Shown: positions 51,700 to 60,661 of the stretch, piece by piece
Layout: each line of letters begins with the position of its first letter
Position numbering within the stretch: position 1 is the stretch's first letter
Assembly: GCA_001485605.1 (NCBI GenBank)
Contig: FAON01000012.1
Location: 248,001 to 312,000 of the forward strand
Direction of reading: 5' to 3'
DNA from: Candidatus Kryptobacter tengchongensis
GTDB lineage: Bacteria > Bacteroidota > Ignavibacteria > Kryptoniales > Kryptoniaceae
Length of the DNA: 64,000 nucleotides
Position numbers and translations under genes: made by a program
The notes under the pieces: model-generated
The model's database searches: none
What the model saw: the letters and a program-made list of their open reading frames with translations, nothing else
What the model was told of the DNA's origin: nothing

Positions 51700-52146
51700 A
51701 TGCCGAAGGTTGAAGTTAAATTTGTAGATGGAATGACCTTCATTGGGAAGGGGGAATCAAATCATTGGGTTGTGATGGATGGTGCAGAAACAGTTGGTGG
51801 AAGCGACGCCGGGACAAGACCAATGGAACTTGTTTTAATTGCCCTTGGTGGTTGCACTGGAATGGATGTTGTGAGCATTTTGAGGAAGAAAAGGGTTAAA
51901 TTTGATAAATTTGAGATGAAAATCAGCGGGGAAAGGGCAGAAGAACATCCTAAAGTTTATACAAAAATTGACATTGAATACATAATCTATGGCAAAGAAA
52001 TAAATCCAAAAGATGTTGAACATGCAATTGAGCTTTCACAATCTAAATACTGCTCTGTTTCCGCGATGCTTAAAAAATCAGGAGCGCAGGTAAATTATTC
52101 TTACAAAATAATTCAGCCTGAAACGGAGGTGGTAAAGGGTGAATAA
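51700..52146 (+). CDS. OsmC-family peroxiredoxin-like protein
   Basis: From the ATG at 51700 (GGAGG 7 bases before) the product has 148 residues with two conserved cysteines: LGGCTGMDVV and SKYCSVSAML, the OsmC/Ohr redox pair. OsmC proteins remove organic hydroperoxides and can also process persulfides. The alternative GTG at 51694 lies too near the ribosome site. It overlaps the next gene by eight bases. Confidence 0.9.
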   Translation: MPKVEVKFVDGMTFIGKGESNHWVVMDGAETVGGSDAGTRPMELVLIALGGCTGMDVVSILRKKRVKFDKFEMKISGERAEEHPKVYTKIDIEYIIYGKEINPKDVEHAIELSQSKYCSVSAMLKKSGAQVNYSYKIIQPETEVVKGE

Positions 52147-52702
52147 AACATTTCTAATTTTCATTTTTGCTTTCTCTCTTTTGTTTCAATCGGATGAAAA
52201 AACTAAAAAAGCGGTTGAACTTGCAAGGGAGATTTCAAATGAGCTTGTTGATTCTGTGAAAGCAGTTCTTTTTAATGAACTTGCCAAAGGTGGTTATACA
52301 GGTGCAATTAAAGCATGTTCAAATCTTGCGCAGGAGATAATAAAAGCACATCGGGAAAAATATCAGGTTTATGTGAGGCGGATAAGTGAGAAATACAGAA
52401 ACGAACTTGACAAGCCAGATGATTATGAGGTTAAAGTTTTGAGGAAACTTGATGAACTTAACAAACAAAATGAACTACCACAGGAATTTTACGAAATTGT
52501 TGATGAAGATGGGGAAAGATATTTGAGATATTTTAAACCGTTAATTGTTCAACCTATGTGTTTAAATTGTCATGGAACAGAGGAGGTTTTGAAGAAGGAG
52601 ATAAAAGAATTTTTGAGGGAAAAATATCCGAATGATAAAGCTGTGGGTTATCACGCTGGAGATTTCAGAGGTGCCGTAAGCGTTAAGATTAAAATTAAAT
52701 AA
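52139..52702 (+). CDS. Exported DUF3365 (Tll0287-like) haem-binding protein
   Basis: The 187-residue protein has a signal peptide (FLIFIFAFSLLFQ) and a Tll0287-like domain with the c-type haem motif CLNCH (in PMCLNCHGTEEV), then GDFRGAVSVK. It starts at a GTG overlapping the osmC gene. It would be a periplasmic haem sensor or electron carrier. It is the only haem-type protein in the island. Confidence 0.82.
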   Translation: MNKTFLIFIFAFSLLFQSDEKTKKAVELAREISNELVDSVKAVLFNELAKGGYTGAIKACSNLAQEIIKAHREKYQVYVRRISEKYRNELDKPDDYEVKVLRKLDELNKQNELPQEFYEIVDEDGERYLRYFKPLIVQPMCLNCHGTEEVLKKEIKEFLREKYPNDKAVGYHAGDFRGAVSVKIKIK

Positions 52703-52710
52703 CTGAATTT

Positions 52711-53277
52711 ATGCATAAGTTCAACCCAGAAAATGCACACCGACTTCACAATGACGAAAGGAGGAAAATTCTTCCACCGGAAGAAATTTTGATTGAGTGC
52801 GGATTAAAAAAAGGGATGACGATGGCTGATGTTGGCTGTGGAAGTGGTTATTTTACAATCCCAGCGTCAAAAATTGTCGGCAATTCTGGAAAAGTCTATG
52901 CGATTGATGTTCAAGAGGAGATGTTAAATAGATTAAAACAGAACAATTTACCTGACAATGTGATTGTATTGCTTGCGGAGAATGATTATAAATTTCCGAT
53001 CACGGATGAAATAAGCGATTTTACACTTCTTGCGTTTGTTGTGCACGAAAATAGGGATATTGAGAGGTTTTTAAACGAGGTCAAAAGAATAACGAAAGAT
53101 AAAGGGAAGGTTGTTATTCTTGAGTGGAAGAAGCAGTTTGAGGAAGCGGGACCGCCGTATGAAGAAAGGATATCACAAGTGGATCTTGTTAAGATCCTTG
53201 ATAAACTTGATTTTTCAATTGTTGAGCAGGGTGATATTAATCAATCACATTATAAAATAATTTGCCTTAAAAAGTGA
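52711..53277 (+). CDS. Class I SAM-dependent methyltransferase
   Basis: The 188-residue protein has the SAM motif MADVGCGSGYFTIPASKIVG, then AIDVQEEMLNRLK, FTLLAFVVHENRD and KGKVVILEWKKQ. Such proteins next to redox genes sometimes methylate arsenic or small thiols, but no arsenic-binding cysteine set is seen. The substrate is unknown. The rhodanese gene begins at its stop. Confidence 0.82.
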   Translation: MHKFNPENAHRLHNDERRKILPPEEILIECGLKKGMTMADVGCGSGYFTIPASKIVGNSGKVYAIDVQEEMLNRLKQNNLPDNVIVLLAENDYKFPITDEISDFTLLAFVVHENRDIERFLNEVKRITKDKGKVVILEWKKQFEEAGPPYEERISQVDLVKILDKLDFSIVEQGDINQSHYKIICLKK

Positions 53278-53681
53278 AAACACGCTTTAAAGTTTTTCTA
53301 CTTTTTTCACTGTTGCTTTATTTTGTAAGTTGCACTGCAAGAGTTAGTCAAAATCAGACAAGCACTTACATAGATATAACTCCTATTGAGGCAAGGGAGA
53401 AAATTCAAAAGGCAAAAAATGTTTTACTTCTTGATGTTCGTACAAAGGAAGAGTTTTCCGAGGAGCGCATTAAAAATGCGTTAAATATCCCAGTTCAAGA
53501 ACTTGAAAAACGGTTGGATGAACTGAAAAAGTATAAAAATTTTGAAATCATTGTTTATTGTAGAAGTGGGGCGAGAAGTAGAAGAGCAAGCGAGATACTT
53601 GTTAAAAATGGATTTAAGTTCGTCTATAATCTTTCTGGTGGAATTATTGAATGGAAGAAACAATTTGAGGTGGAAAAATGA
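53274..53681 (+). CDS. Rhodanese-domain lipoprotein
   Basis: The 135-residue product has a lipoprotein signal (LLFSLLLYFVSC) and a rhodanese domain with LLLDVRTKEEFSEERI and the active-site loop VYCRSGARSR (catalytic Cys). Being exported, it would carry or accept persulfide sulfur outside the cytoplasm, a good match for sulfide oxidation by the upstream sqr. It starts at a GTG overlapping the methyltransferase stop. Confidence 0.9.
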   Translation: MKTRFKVFLLFSLLLYFVSCTARVSQNQTSTYIDITPIEAREKIQKAKNVLLLDVRTKEEFSEERIKNALNIPVQELEKRLDELKKYKNFEIIVYCRSGARSRRASEILVKNGFKFVYNLSGGIIEWKKQFEVEK

Positions 53682-53911
53682 AAAAAATTACAAAAGACAT
53701 AACAATTGAGGATCTTGTTACAGAATTTCCTGAATCAGTTGGTTTCTTAATGAAAAAGGGAATTAAGTGCATTGTTTGTGGTGAACCGATATGGGGAACA
53801 CTTGAGCAAGCGATAAAGGATAAAGGAAAGGAAAACGAGATGGAGCAAATAATTGATGAGTTAAACGAAGTCCTCGGTCTAAAAGAAAAACGAGATGATC
53901 AAAGTGAATAA
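53678..53911 (+). CDS. DUF1858-family small protein
   Basis: The 77-residue protein has the DUF1858 pattern: ITKDITIEDLVTEFPESVGFLMKKGIKCIVCGEPIWGTLEQA, a helical domain with two cysteines spaced CxxC (IKCIVCG), the usual partner of hybrid-cluster and sulfur proteins. It overlaps the rhodanese gene by four bases. Confidence 0.85.
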   Translation: MKKITKDITIEDLVTEFPESVGFLMKKGIKCIVCGEPIWGTLEQAIKDKGKENEMEQIIDELNEVLGLKEKRDDQSE

Positions 53912-54095
53912 ACTTAAATTTATTTTTCTTGGAGTAGGGGCTATTGCAGGTTATGGTTATTATTATTTCATCGGTTGTAAGGTTGGAACCTGCCCAATCA
54001 CAAGTAATCCATATCTTTCAACGCTTTATGGGTTATTATTAGGTCTTGGGGTTTATTTGACATTTTTTTCAGGTAAAAAGAAACAGGACAATTAA
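53895..54095 (+). CDS. DUF6132-like small membrane protein
   Basis: The 66-residue protein has two membrane helices around the turn GTCPITSNPYLSTLYG and an FIGC motif just before. It resembles the 54-residue protein encoded at 51517. Relatives often sit beside rhodanese, sulfide and copper genes. Role unknown. It overlaps the DUF1858 gene by 17 bases. Confidence 0.8.
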   Translation: MIKVNKLKFIFLGVGAIAGYGYYYFIGCKVGTCPITSNPYLSTLYGLLLGLGVYLTFFSGKKKQDN

Positions 54096-54097
54096 CA

Positions 54098-54361
54098 GTG
54101 GCTGTTGCGGTTCAGATAAGTTTATACCCATTGAGGCAGATGGATATAATAGAGCCAATTAACAGTGTGATTGAAATTTTTAAGTCATATGGTCTTGAAA
54201 CGCATGTTGGTTCAATGAGCACGCTTGTTTACGGTGAGGATGAGCAAGTTTTTAAAGCGCTTCAGGATGCTTACAAAAAGGCAGCTGAGTTTGGGGAGTT
54301 CGTTATGGTTGCGACTTTTTCAAACGCTTGTCCGCTGCCTTTAAGATTTGATATAGGATGA
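54098..54361 (+). CDS. YkoF/YqgV-type thiamine-binding-like protein
   Basis: The 87-residue protein has the YKOF/MTH1187-type pattern: VAVQISLYPLRQ, VIEIFKSYGLETHVGSMSTLVYGEDEQVFKALQDAYKKA. This family binds thiamine or its pyrimidine precursor in some members. It starts at a GTG, two bases after the DUF6132 stop, and ends the plus-strand island. The next gene is convergent. Confidence 0.8.
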   Translation: MAVAVQISLYPLRQMDIIEPINSVIEIFKSYGLETHVGSMSTLVYGEDEQVFKALQDAYKKAAEFGEFVMVATFSNACPLPLRFDIG

Positions 54362-54369
54362 AATTTACT

Positions 54370-54801
54370 CTATCTTTTTCTGTAAGTTTGTAACAGTTGT
54401 TGCATTATATCATTTGACAGTGATAATCCTTGAATGTTTAAGACGACGATGGTCATTATATCACTTACTATGATTGGTTGATTTTGTGAATCTGAGTAAA
54501 GATTATCAATTCTATCAACTATTTCTCCAACTGTTGTTGAGCCGATATCTGTGTAGGCGGTCCATTTCTGGAAGACCGCATCTGCAGTGTTTTGATTTAT
54601 GATTCCATTCTTTTTGAGGTTGTTGAGCGCATCTTTTAACACATCATCTCCCCAGGTCACACCATTCCAGAATCCAGCGACAAAATATATTTTTGCATTT
54701 TTATCAAGCCCCTGCCACCATTTTCCATCGCGAACTGATTGTGAATTTGAAAAAGCAATAAATGAAAAAAGCAGGGCAGCTAAGATAGAAATTTTACGCA
54801 T
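54370..54801 (-). CDS. Exported small helical protein, unknown function
   Basis: From the ATG at 54801 the product has 143 residues: signal peptide (ISILAALLFSFIAFSNS) and a largely helical mature part (DKNAKIYFVAGFWNGVTWGDDVLKDALNNLK). No family is recognised. A longer frame begins at 54846 but does not give a better signal peptide. It is convergent with the redox island. Confidence 0.65.
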   Translation of the reverse strand: MRKISILAALLFSFIAFSNSQSVRDGKWWQGLDKNAKIYFVAGFWNGVTWGDDVLKDALNNLKKNGIINQNTADAVFQKWTAYTDIGSTTVGEIVDRIDNLYSDSQNQPIIVSDIMTIVVLNIQGLSLSNDIMQQLLQTYRKR

Positions 54802-54929
54802 TGTAAATCTCCAAAGTTTGTTTAAAAAGTTTTTAAACCCTTTCACCCGTGGAAAGATTTCAGTTAACCTTCATTCAAGGGGGTGAGCAGGTCAAGTGCA
54901 AGATATAGAGTTAAAAGATAAAAAGCAAA

Positions 54930-55931
54930 TTACCATATTCCAATACCATCAGGTTCTTTGCCAGTTTTGATTGTTTTTATAACTTTTCCATTTTTGATGT
55001 CAATTACGCTTACGATATCAGCATTTGAATTTGCAACATAAATTAAGTTTTTATCATCAATACTTATCCCAATTGGGACAGGGCTATCGCCGAAAACGGA
55101 GCCGAACAATCTTCCCGTTTTTTCAACATCCACCTTTTCTGCAGTTTTTATTCTTTTTATCGTTTCTTTATTTTTCGCGTCAATTACGGCAATTTCGCCA
55201 CTCCTTGCACATGATATAATTGCATACTTTCCATCTTTTGAAAATTTAACCCGAATCGGGAAGCCATCAACTTTAAATTTTGTTTTCATCTCAAGTGTTT
55301 TTACATCAACGACTGCAATGCTGTCCTCGGCTCTGTTCGTGACCCAAATTTCGTTTCCATCGGGAGTAATATCAATTCCTTCGCTACCTCTGCCAGTTTG
55401 TATATTTTTGATAAGGTTCATCTCCTTCAAATCAATCGCGCTTATAGAGCCAGAGCCAATGTTTGCCACAAAACATTTTGTTTTGTCAAGTGAGAGAACA
55501 AGCATATGTGAAATTTCTTGGTCGGTTCTAACAGCGCCGATAATTTCCCCATTTTTGACATCAACGATGATAATTGATTTGTTTGCTTCAACTGTGATGA
55601 TCAGTTTTTCATTATCAATCCATTCAATGCCATGGGGTCTACGGAAATTGCCAAGGTTTATCGTTTTTTCAAGTGTTAATTTTTCAAGATTTAAAACTGT
55701 GATTGAATTTCCAGGATTTTCGCGTGTTCCATAATTTGTTATAGCTGCAAATTTTTTGTTTGGTGAGATCGCAACTTCATGTGGTCCTTCACCTGTGGGA
55801 ATTTGAATAAGTAATTTATCTTTTTTAAGGTCAAAAATCATTGCTGTGTTGTCTGATTTATTCAGCACAATTAAGTTTTGTGAAAGTGAGATATATAATG
55901 GAATGAATAGGATCAGGATTTTTTTAAGCAT
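54930..55931 (-). CDS. YVTN-repeat beta-propeller protein
   Basis: The 333-residue protein has a signal peptide and about seven beta-propeller blades with repeats such as IPTGEGPHEVAISPNKKFAAITNYG, ITVLNLEKLTLEKTINLG and IAVVDVKTLEMKTKFKVDGFP. This is the YVTN/YncE layout of periplasmic proteins of unknown ligand. It follows the Crp/Fnr-type regulator gene by 27 bases on the same strand. Confidence 0.88.
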   Translation of the reverse strand: MLKKILILFIPLYISLSQNLIVLNKSDNTAMIFDLKKDKLLIQIPTGEGPHEVAISPNKKFAAITNYGTRENPGNSITVLNLEKLTLEKTINLGNFRRPHGIEWIDNEKLIITVEANKSIIIVDVKNGEIIGAVRTDQEISHMLVLSLDKTKCFVANIGSGSISAIDLKEMNLIKNIQTGRGSEGIDITPDGNEIWVTNRAEDSIAVVDVKTLEMKTKFKVDGFPIRVKFSKDGKYAIISCARSGEIAVIDAKNKETIKRIKTAEKVDVEKTGRLFGSVFGDSPVPIGISIDDKNLIYVANSNADIVSVIDIKNGKVIKTIKTGKEPDGIGIW

Positions 55932-55958
55932 AGTTTGGCTCCGGTTTTGGTTTTGAAA

Positions 55959-56645
55959 TTATTTTGATAGGGCAAGATTTTTCAATTTTTCCAAGTTTAA
56001 AATTACAATTTTTTTCCCCTTGACCTCAATCAACCCATCATCTTGGAGTTTTCTCAAAGCTCTTGAAAGCGTCTCAATAACCGTCCCAAGGTATGATGCA
56101 AGCATTGATCTTGAAATGTTTAATATTATCTCATTTCCTTCTTTGCCATGGCATTGTTTTTCGTATTCTTCAATCAGATAGGTTGCGAGTCGTTGTGGGA
56201 CATCTTTTGATGTCAATTTCTCTATTTGTTGTGTTAATTCTTTTAATCTTTTAGCAAAACCTTGAAGAATTTTTAGGGAGATTTTTGGATTTTTTACAAA
56301 TAATTGAAGAAATCTTTCTTTGGGTATAAAAAGCAGGGTTGAATCCTCAATGGCTTCACAGCTTGAGTCGTATGTTTTCCCATCAAATAGTGGGATTTCT
56401 CCAACAAGATTAAATGGTTCAACTATTTGTATGGTTATATCTCTCCCATCTGGGGTTAGTTTAAAAATTCTCACTGCACCTTTTAGAAGGATATAAAAAC
56501 CCAGATAAGGTGCTCCTTCAGAAAAGATTAGCTCTTTTTTGGAAAATTTTTTCAGTTGGGATATTTGCGTGAATTTGCGGAGTTCATCGGTTGAAAGCTC
56601 GGAAAAAAGTGGAATTTGCCTTATTGTATCATGGTCTGGTTTCAT
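55959..56645 (-). CDS. Crp/Fnr-family transcriptional regulator
   Basis: The 228-residue protein has a cyclic-nucleotide-binding fold (about 10-130: FYILLKGAVRIFKLTPDGRDITIQIVEP, GEIPLFDGKTYDSSCEAIE) and a C-terminal helix-turn-helix (SRSMLASYLGTVIETLSRALRKL). The recognition helix carries the E..SR pattern of Fnr (IETLSR), so a TTGAT-type half-site is likely. No N-terminal cysteine cluster is present, so it is not an Fnr-type iron-sulfur sensor. It sits between the GH15-like and YVTN genes. Confidence 0.88.
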   Translation of the reverse strand: MKPDHDTIRQIPLFSELSTDELRKFTQISQLKKFSKKELIFSEGAPYLGFYILLKGAVRIFKLTPDGRDITIQIVEPFNLVGEIPLFDGKTYDSSCEAIEDSTLLFIPKERFLQLFVKNPKISLKILQGFAKRLKELTQQIEKLTSKDVPQRLATYLIEEYEKQCHGKEGNEIILNISRSMLASYLGTVIETLSRALRKLQDDGLIEVKGKKIVILNLEKLKNLALSK

Positions 56646-56651
56646 TTAAAC

Positions 56652-58964
56652 TCATTTTTTTATTTCAAGAAGAGCAAGAATATACGCTCCAGCCCCAAAA
56701 CCGACCATGGGATATTGCCCTTGATAATCAGAGTTCCACTCGTCATAGAGTTCTGCTATCAGATTGTAATTTAAATTTGATTGCGAAGTTACCCAGTTGA
56801 GAATTTGTTCTGAATCTTTTTTAAAACCAGCTTTTTTCATTGCCACCGAAATCCTCAAATCAATGAAAATCCACTCTTGTCTGTCATACCAATCACCGTT
56901 GTTAACCCTGAAGAAACCAAATCTATTTTTAATTTTTAGATTATTTTTTATCGCTTCTATTGTTTTTTTCGCAATTTCATCATCTGCAGGGATTAAGTTA
57001 AAATTTATCGCTTCAACCACGCTTGCGTCAAAATATTCAAAATCGTTATCGCTCTTTGCTTCAATTGTTCCTTTTATCACCTTATTTTCATCAACAAAAT
57101 TTTTTAAAAAAGATTTTAAAATTGAATCGGCGAAGGAATTATAGAATTTTTCAGCTGTTTTATCTTTCAAAAGTTCAGCAATTTTAGCGATTGACTTTAA
57201 ACCTTTGATTGCTGTTATTGTGGTATAGGCATAATGTTTCCCCGGAAGATGTCTTTCCCAAGGACCTGATTCAGCCCGTATTACCCCAAGTTTATCAATT
57301 GAAGATATTAACACATCTGCTATTTTTGTCGTCAGTGTATCCCAGTATGTTATCGCAAATTCAAGATCTCCGCTTTTTTCAACATAGTTTCCGAATGTCC
57401 ACAGGAAAAGTCCAAACCCATCAAGTTCAATGTTGGGTCCATTTTCATTATGGTCTGATTCTTCAACCCCATCTCCATAATACTTGCAAACAGTGATTTT
57501 ATAGTCTCTTTTAACTCCATAATCTTTTCCATCTTTGTATATAAATTTTTTATAAAATCCTGTCCTTGCTTTAAGCATAAATTCAAGAGCTGATTTTGCT
57601 TCATCAAAATATCCTAACTCAATTAAGCCATTTATGGCATAGGCTCCATCTCTAACCCAACAGTAAGTCCACTCACCTGGTGGGAGTGAAGCAAGGATTT
57701 GTCCATAGGAGGTGCCTTTTTCCCGACATTGTGCCATCTTTATAATTGCAAGTGATTGTCTGAAAAGTTCAGCTTCTTTTTTTGTCAATTTGAGGTTAAA
57801 ATGTGCTTGTTTAATAAAGTTTTCCCAAAATTTTATTTCATCTTCAATTATTTGGTCATTTTCTGTCAAATTTGAAAATCTCTCTATTTCTTCCCTTGTT
57901 CTTGATGATGCGATGGCGATGAAAATTCTTTTTTCAACTTCACCACCTGTTCCATCGCTTCGCTTAACTGTTTTGGATTTAACAACTTTTTTGATCTGTA
58001 AATTTTGAATATCCATTACATCGTCTAACTTATCTTCCGATGTTATTTCGCCTTGAATTGTGTTCGCTTTAAAATAGATTTTGCTTTGTTTGTATTTTTT
58101 GTTGATTTTGCAAATCGCAACTAAAACAGGCGCATCAATTTGAAACGGGGCGAAATAGAAGGTTTGGATGCCAAGTTTTCTATAACTTGCGAAAATTATG
58201 TTTGTTCCATTTATATAGCCAATCTCATCTTCGGAAATCTTTGATAAGTCATATTCTTTACCGTCAAGTTCAACGATAAAGTTTGCGCTATTTATAAAAT
58301 TTCTTGTGTAAATTCCTGATGATATGACTTTGTAAATGTGTTCGTACATTGATGTGATTTGATGTTTTTCAGTGTTATAAACTATGGCTGTGAATCCATT
58401 AGTTGAGACGAGAGCTTTTGCAGATCGGTGTGGTTTATTATTTTCTTTCACCTTTATATCAAAATCTTTTTTCAAAATCAAACCAACAGGACCTTTAAAA
58501 ATTCCGCCATCAAAACCGAAATCACAAACTCTAACTGCAAGGACATTATTTTTTTCTTTTAACAATCCTTTTGGTAATTGATATGCACGAAGCGTTGTCC
58601 ATTCGGTTCTTCGTTCAGGGGGAAACTTGCCTGTTTCTCCAACCTTAACTCCATTTAAATATGTTTCATCGGCATCATCTATGCTGCCAAGTAAAAGAAT
58701 TATCTCTTCTTTTAGAAGATTGGGGGGAAGATCAAAATGTAATCTATACCAAGCGAAACCATCGTAGTTTTCAAAGCCTTGACTTTCAAATGTTGCTGGG
58801 ACTTTTATTTTTATCCATTGGGAGTCATCAAAGTTGGGATCAAGCCATTTTAAATCATCCCCTGTTTTAAAAAGCCATTCGCCTGCAAAGTTTAATTTAA
58901 GTTTAAAATCCTGAGCTGAAAGCGTTGAAATGAGGAGAAGAAAGATCAAATAAATTTTTTTCAT
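56652..58964 (-). CDS. GH15-like glucoamylase-type protein with N-terminal beta-sandwich
   Basis: The 770-residue protein has a signal peptide (LIFLLLISTLSAQ), an N-terminal galactose-binding-like sandwich (about 25-165: GEWLFKTGDDLKWLD, DGFAWYRLHFDLP, NNVLAVRVCDFGFDGG) and an (alpha/alpha)6-type C-terminal region with GEWTYCWVRDGAYAINGL and SGPWERHLPGKHYAYT, which matches GH15 features including the catalytic Glu region. It may hydrolyse alpha-glucans in the periplasm. The same N-terminal sandwich is present in the next gene upstream. Confidence 0.82.
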   Translation of the reverse strand: MKKIYLIFLLLISTLSAQDFKLKLNFAGEWLFKTGDDLKWLDPNFDDSQWIKIKVPATFESQGFENYDGFAWYRLHFDLPPNLLKEEIILLLGSIDDADETYLNGVKVGETGKFPPERRTEWTTLRAYQLPKGLLKEKNNVLAVRVCDFGFDGGIFKGPVGLILKKDFDIKVKENNKPHRSAKALVSTNGFTAIVYNTEKHQITSMYEHIYKVISSGIYTRNFINSANFIVELDGKEYDLSKISEDEIGYINGTNIIFASYRKLGIQTFYFAPFQIDAPVLVAICKINKKYKQSKIYFKANTIQGEITSEDKLDDVMDIQNLQIKKVVKSKTVKRSDGTGGEVEKRIFIAIASSRTREEIERFSNLTENDQIIEDEIKFWENFIKQAHFNLKLTKKEAELFRQSLAIIKMAQCREKGTSYGQILASLPPGEWTYCWVRDGAYAINGLIELGYFDEAKSALEFMLKARTGFYKKFIYKDGKDYGVKRDYKITVCKYYGDGVEESDHNENGPNIELDGFGLFLWTFGNYVEKSGDLEFAITYWDTLTTKIADVLISSIDKLGVIRAESGPWERHLPGKHYAYTTITAIKGLKSIAKIAELLKDKTAEKFYNSFADSILKSFLKNFVDENKVIKGTIEAKSDNDFEYFDASVVEAINFNLIPADDEIAKKTIEAIKNNLKIKNRFGFFRVNNGDWYDRQEWIFIDLRISVAMKKAGFKKDSEQILNWVTSQSNLNYNLIAELYDEWNSDYQGQYPMVGFGAGAYILALLEIKK

Positions 58965-60658
58965 TGTGATTTTAAGCTTTCTTTAATTCTTACATATTTG
59001 CTTTTGTAAAAGTTATTTGAATGGAAAATTAGATTTTCTGTAAAATGAGAAAACCAAAAATCGCGGTTGTGTTCCCCAGGGTAAATTTTAAATTCGTGTT
59101 TTATCCCTTTGCTTTTTAGTATCTCGTGCATTTTTAAGTTTCCATCTTTAAGCCAGTCCTTATCCCCAACATAGAAAAATATGTTTAAACTGTCAAAGTG
59201 ATCTCGCGTTAATTCCTGTGCGATTGATGTCGGTTGAATTGATCTCCAGTAGATTGAATCACCCTCGTGTATATACTTTCTATCTTTAACCTTCTCAAAT
59301 GGAATTTCAAGTGCCCCCATCATGCTTCCAATTGAGGTGAACTTATCAAAGTATTTAAGCCCAAGCAGCATCGCTCCAAATCCGCCCATTGATACACCAT
59401 CAATAGCTCGGGTCTCGCGGCTTGGGATAGTTCTAAAAGTTGCATCAACATAATTTATTAAATCTTCAACAATATATTGCTCATACATTCTTTTCCTGTT
59501 TTTTGAGTTGGCATAAAAAGATGTGTCTGCATCTGGCATGACGATTATCATCTCAACAATTTTGCCGATATTGATTAAGCTATCAACGATGGAATTTATC
59601 TTGTCATATTTCCATGATTCATCACTTCCGCCATATCCATGTAAAAGATACAAGACAGGGTATCTTTTACTTATATCAGTGTCATAACTTGGTGGAAGAT
59701 AAACATAAAAATATCTCTCTTCCTGAAGCCATCTTGAGAAAAAGTTTGCTCTAAAAAATCTACTTCTGTTCCCAATTTCAAGCAGGGAGCCATTTTCAAA
59801 TTTAAAATATCTTACCTGTTCATCGCTGAATTTTACAGCTCCGGTTGTATCCTTTATCAGGCGAACATAGTCCGCAACGAGGATGCTATCGTTTTCGGGT
59901 GAGTGGTAAACTTTAAAGTCAACATAATCAATTGAGTATCTATTTTCGGTTAAAAAGTTGCTTATCTGATTTAAATCTCTCTTCCATAGTGTGTATGTTT
60001 TTTCGTTTTCTCTAAATCTTAAACTTAGAAATGAAAGGTATGGAGATATTTTCCCCATTGTCAGGAGCGAGTCCATGATTTTAATTGTTAAAAAGATCGC
60101 ATTATAATTTTCTTGGCTTGCGAATTTTTTCTTTTCGTTTTTCATATACCATAGTTCATCACGGGATACAATTAGAATTGGTCCTTCATAAATTCCACCG
60201 CCGAGCCCATGGTCTTCAACTCTTACAGCTATAACATTATCTCCGTCATAGTTTATAAGATCATTTGGTATAAAGTAAATTCTCTCTTGCGTCCATCCGT
60301 TTGTTATACCGATTAGTTCGCCATTGAAGTAAACCTTATCATTATCGTCAATTTTGCCAAGATAGAGGTAAATTTTTTTAGTTTTAAATGTTGATGGTAT
60401 TTTAACATGTTTTCTATACCATGCGATGCCGTCAAATTCATAGCCTTGTTTTTCCCATTGAGATGGAACGAAAATTTCAACCCAGCCGAACTCGTCAATT
60501 TTTACATCGCTCCATTTTTTGTCATCGCCGATTCTGAAAAGCCATTTACCGGATAGTTCTATTTTTTCGCCTTGATGTTCATCATTTATTTTTTGTTTTG
60601 TATTTCCTCCGCAACCCAAGACGAGAATAGAAATTAACAGCGCGAAGAGAAATTTCAT
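58961..60658 (-). CDS. Lipoprotein esterase with GH2-like beta-sandwich
   Basis: The 565-residue protein has a lipoprotein signal (LISILVLGC), a sandwich domain (about 33-165: GKWLFRIGDDKKWSD, DGIAWYRKHVKIP, DNVIAVRVEDHGLGGG) and a C-terminal alpha/beta-hydrolase of the esterase D/feruloyl-esterase type (YPVLYLLHGYGGSDESW, nucleophile Ser in DGVSMGGFG, His in PGEHNRDFW). It could remove acyl groups from polysaccharide. Its start overlaps the PNP gene region closely and its end overlaps the GH15-like gene by four bases. Confidence 0.87.
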   Translation of the reverse strand: MKFLFALLISILVLGCGGNTKQKINDEHQGEKIELSGKWLFRIGDDKKWSDVKIDEFGWVEIFVPSQWEKQGYEFDGIAWYRKHVKIPSTFKTKKIYLYLGKIDDNDKVYFNGELIGITNGWTQERIYFIPNDLINYDGDNVIAVRVEDHGLGGGIYEGPILIVSRDELWYMKNEKKKFASQENYNAIFLTIKIMDSLLTMGKISPYLSFLSLRFRENEKTYTLWKRDLNQISNFLTENRYSIDYVDFKVYHSPENDSILVADYVRLIKDTTGAVKFSDEQVRYFKFENGSLLEIGNRSRFFRANFFSRWLQEERYFYVYLPPSYDTDISKRYPVLYLLHGYGGSDESWKYDKINSIVDSLINIGKIVEMIIVMPDADTSFYANSKNRKRMYEQYIVEDLINYVDATFRTIPSRETRAIDGVSMGGFGAMLLGLKYFDKFTSIGSMMGALEIPFEKVKDRKYIHEGDSIYWRSIQPTSIAQELTRDHFDSLNIFFYVGDKDWLKDGNLKMHEILKSKGIKHEFKIYPGEHNRDFWFSHFTENLIFHSNNFYKSKYVRIKESLKSQ

Positions 60659-60661
60659 ATC

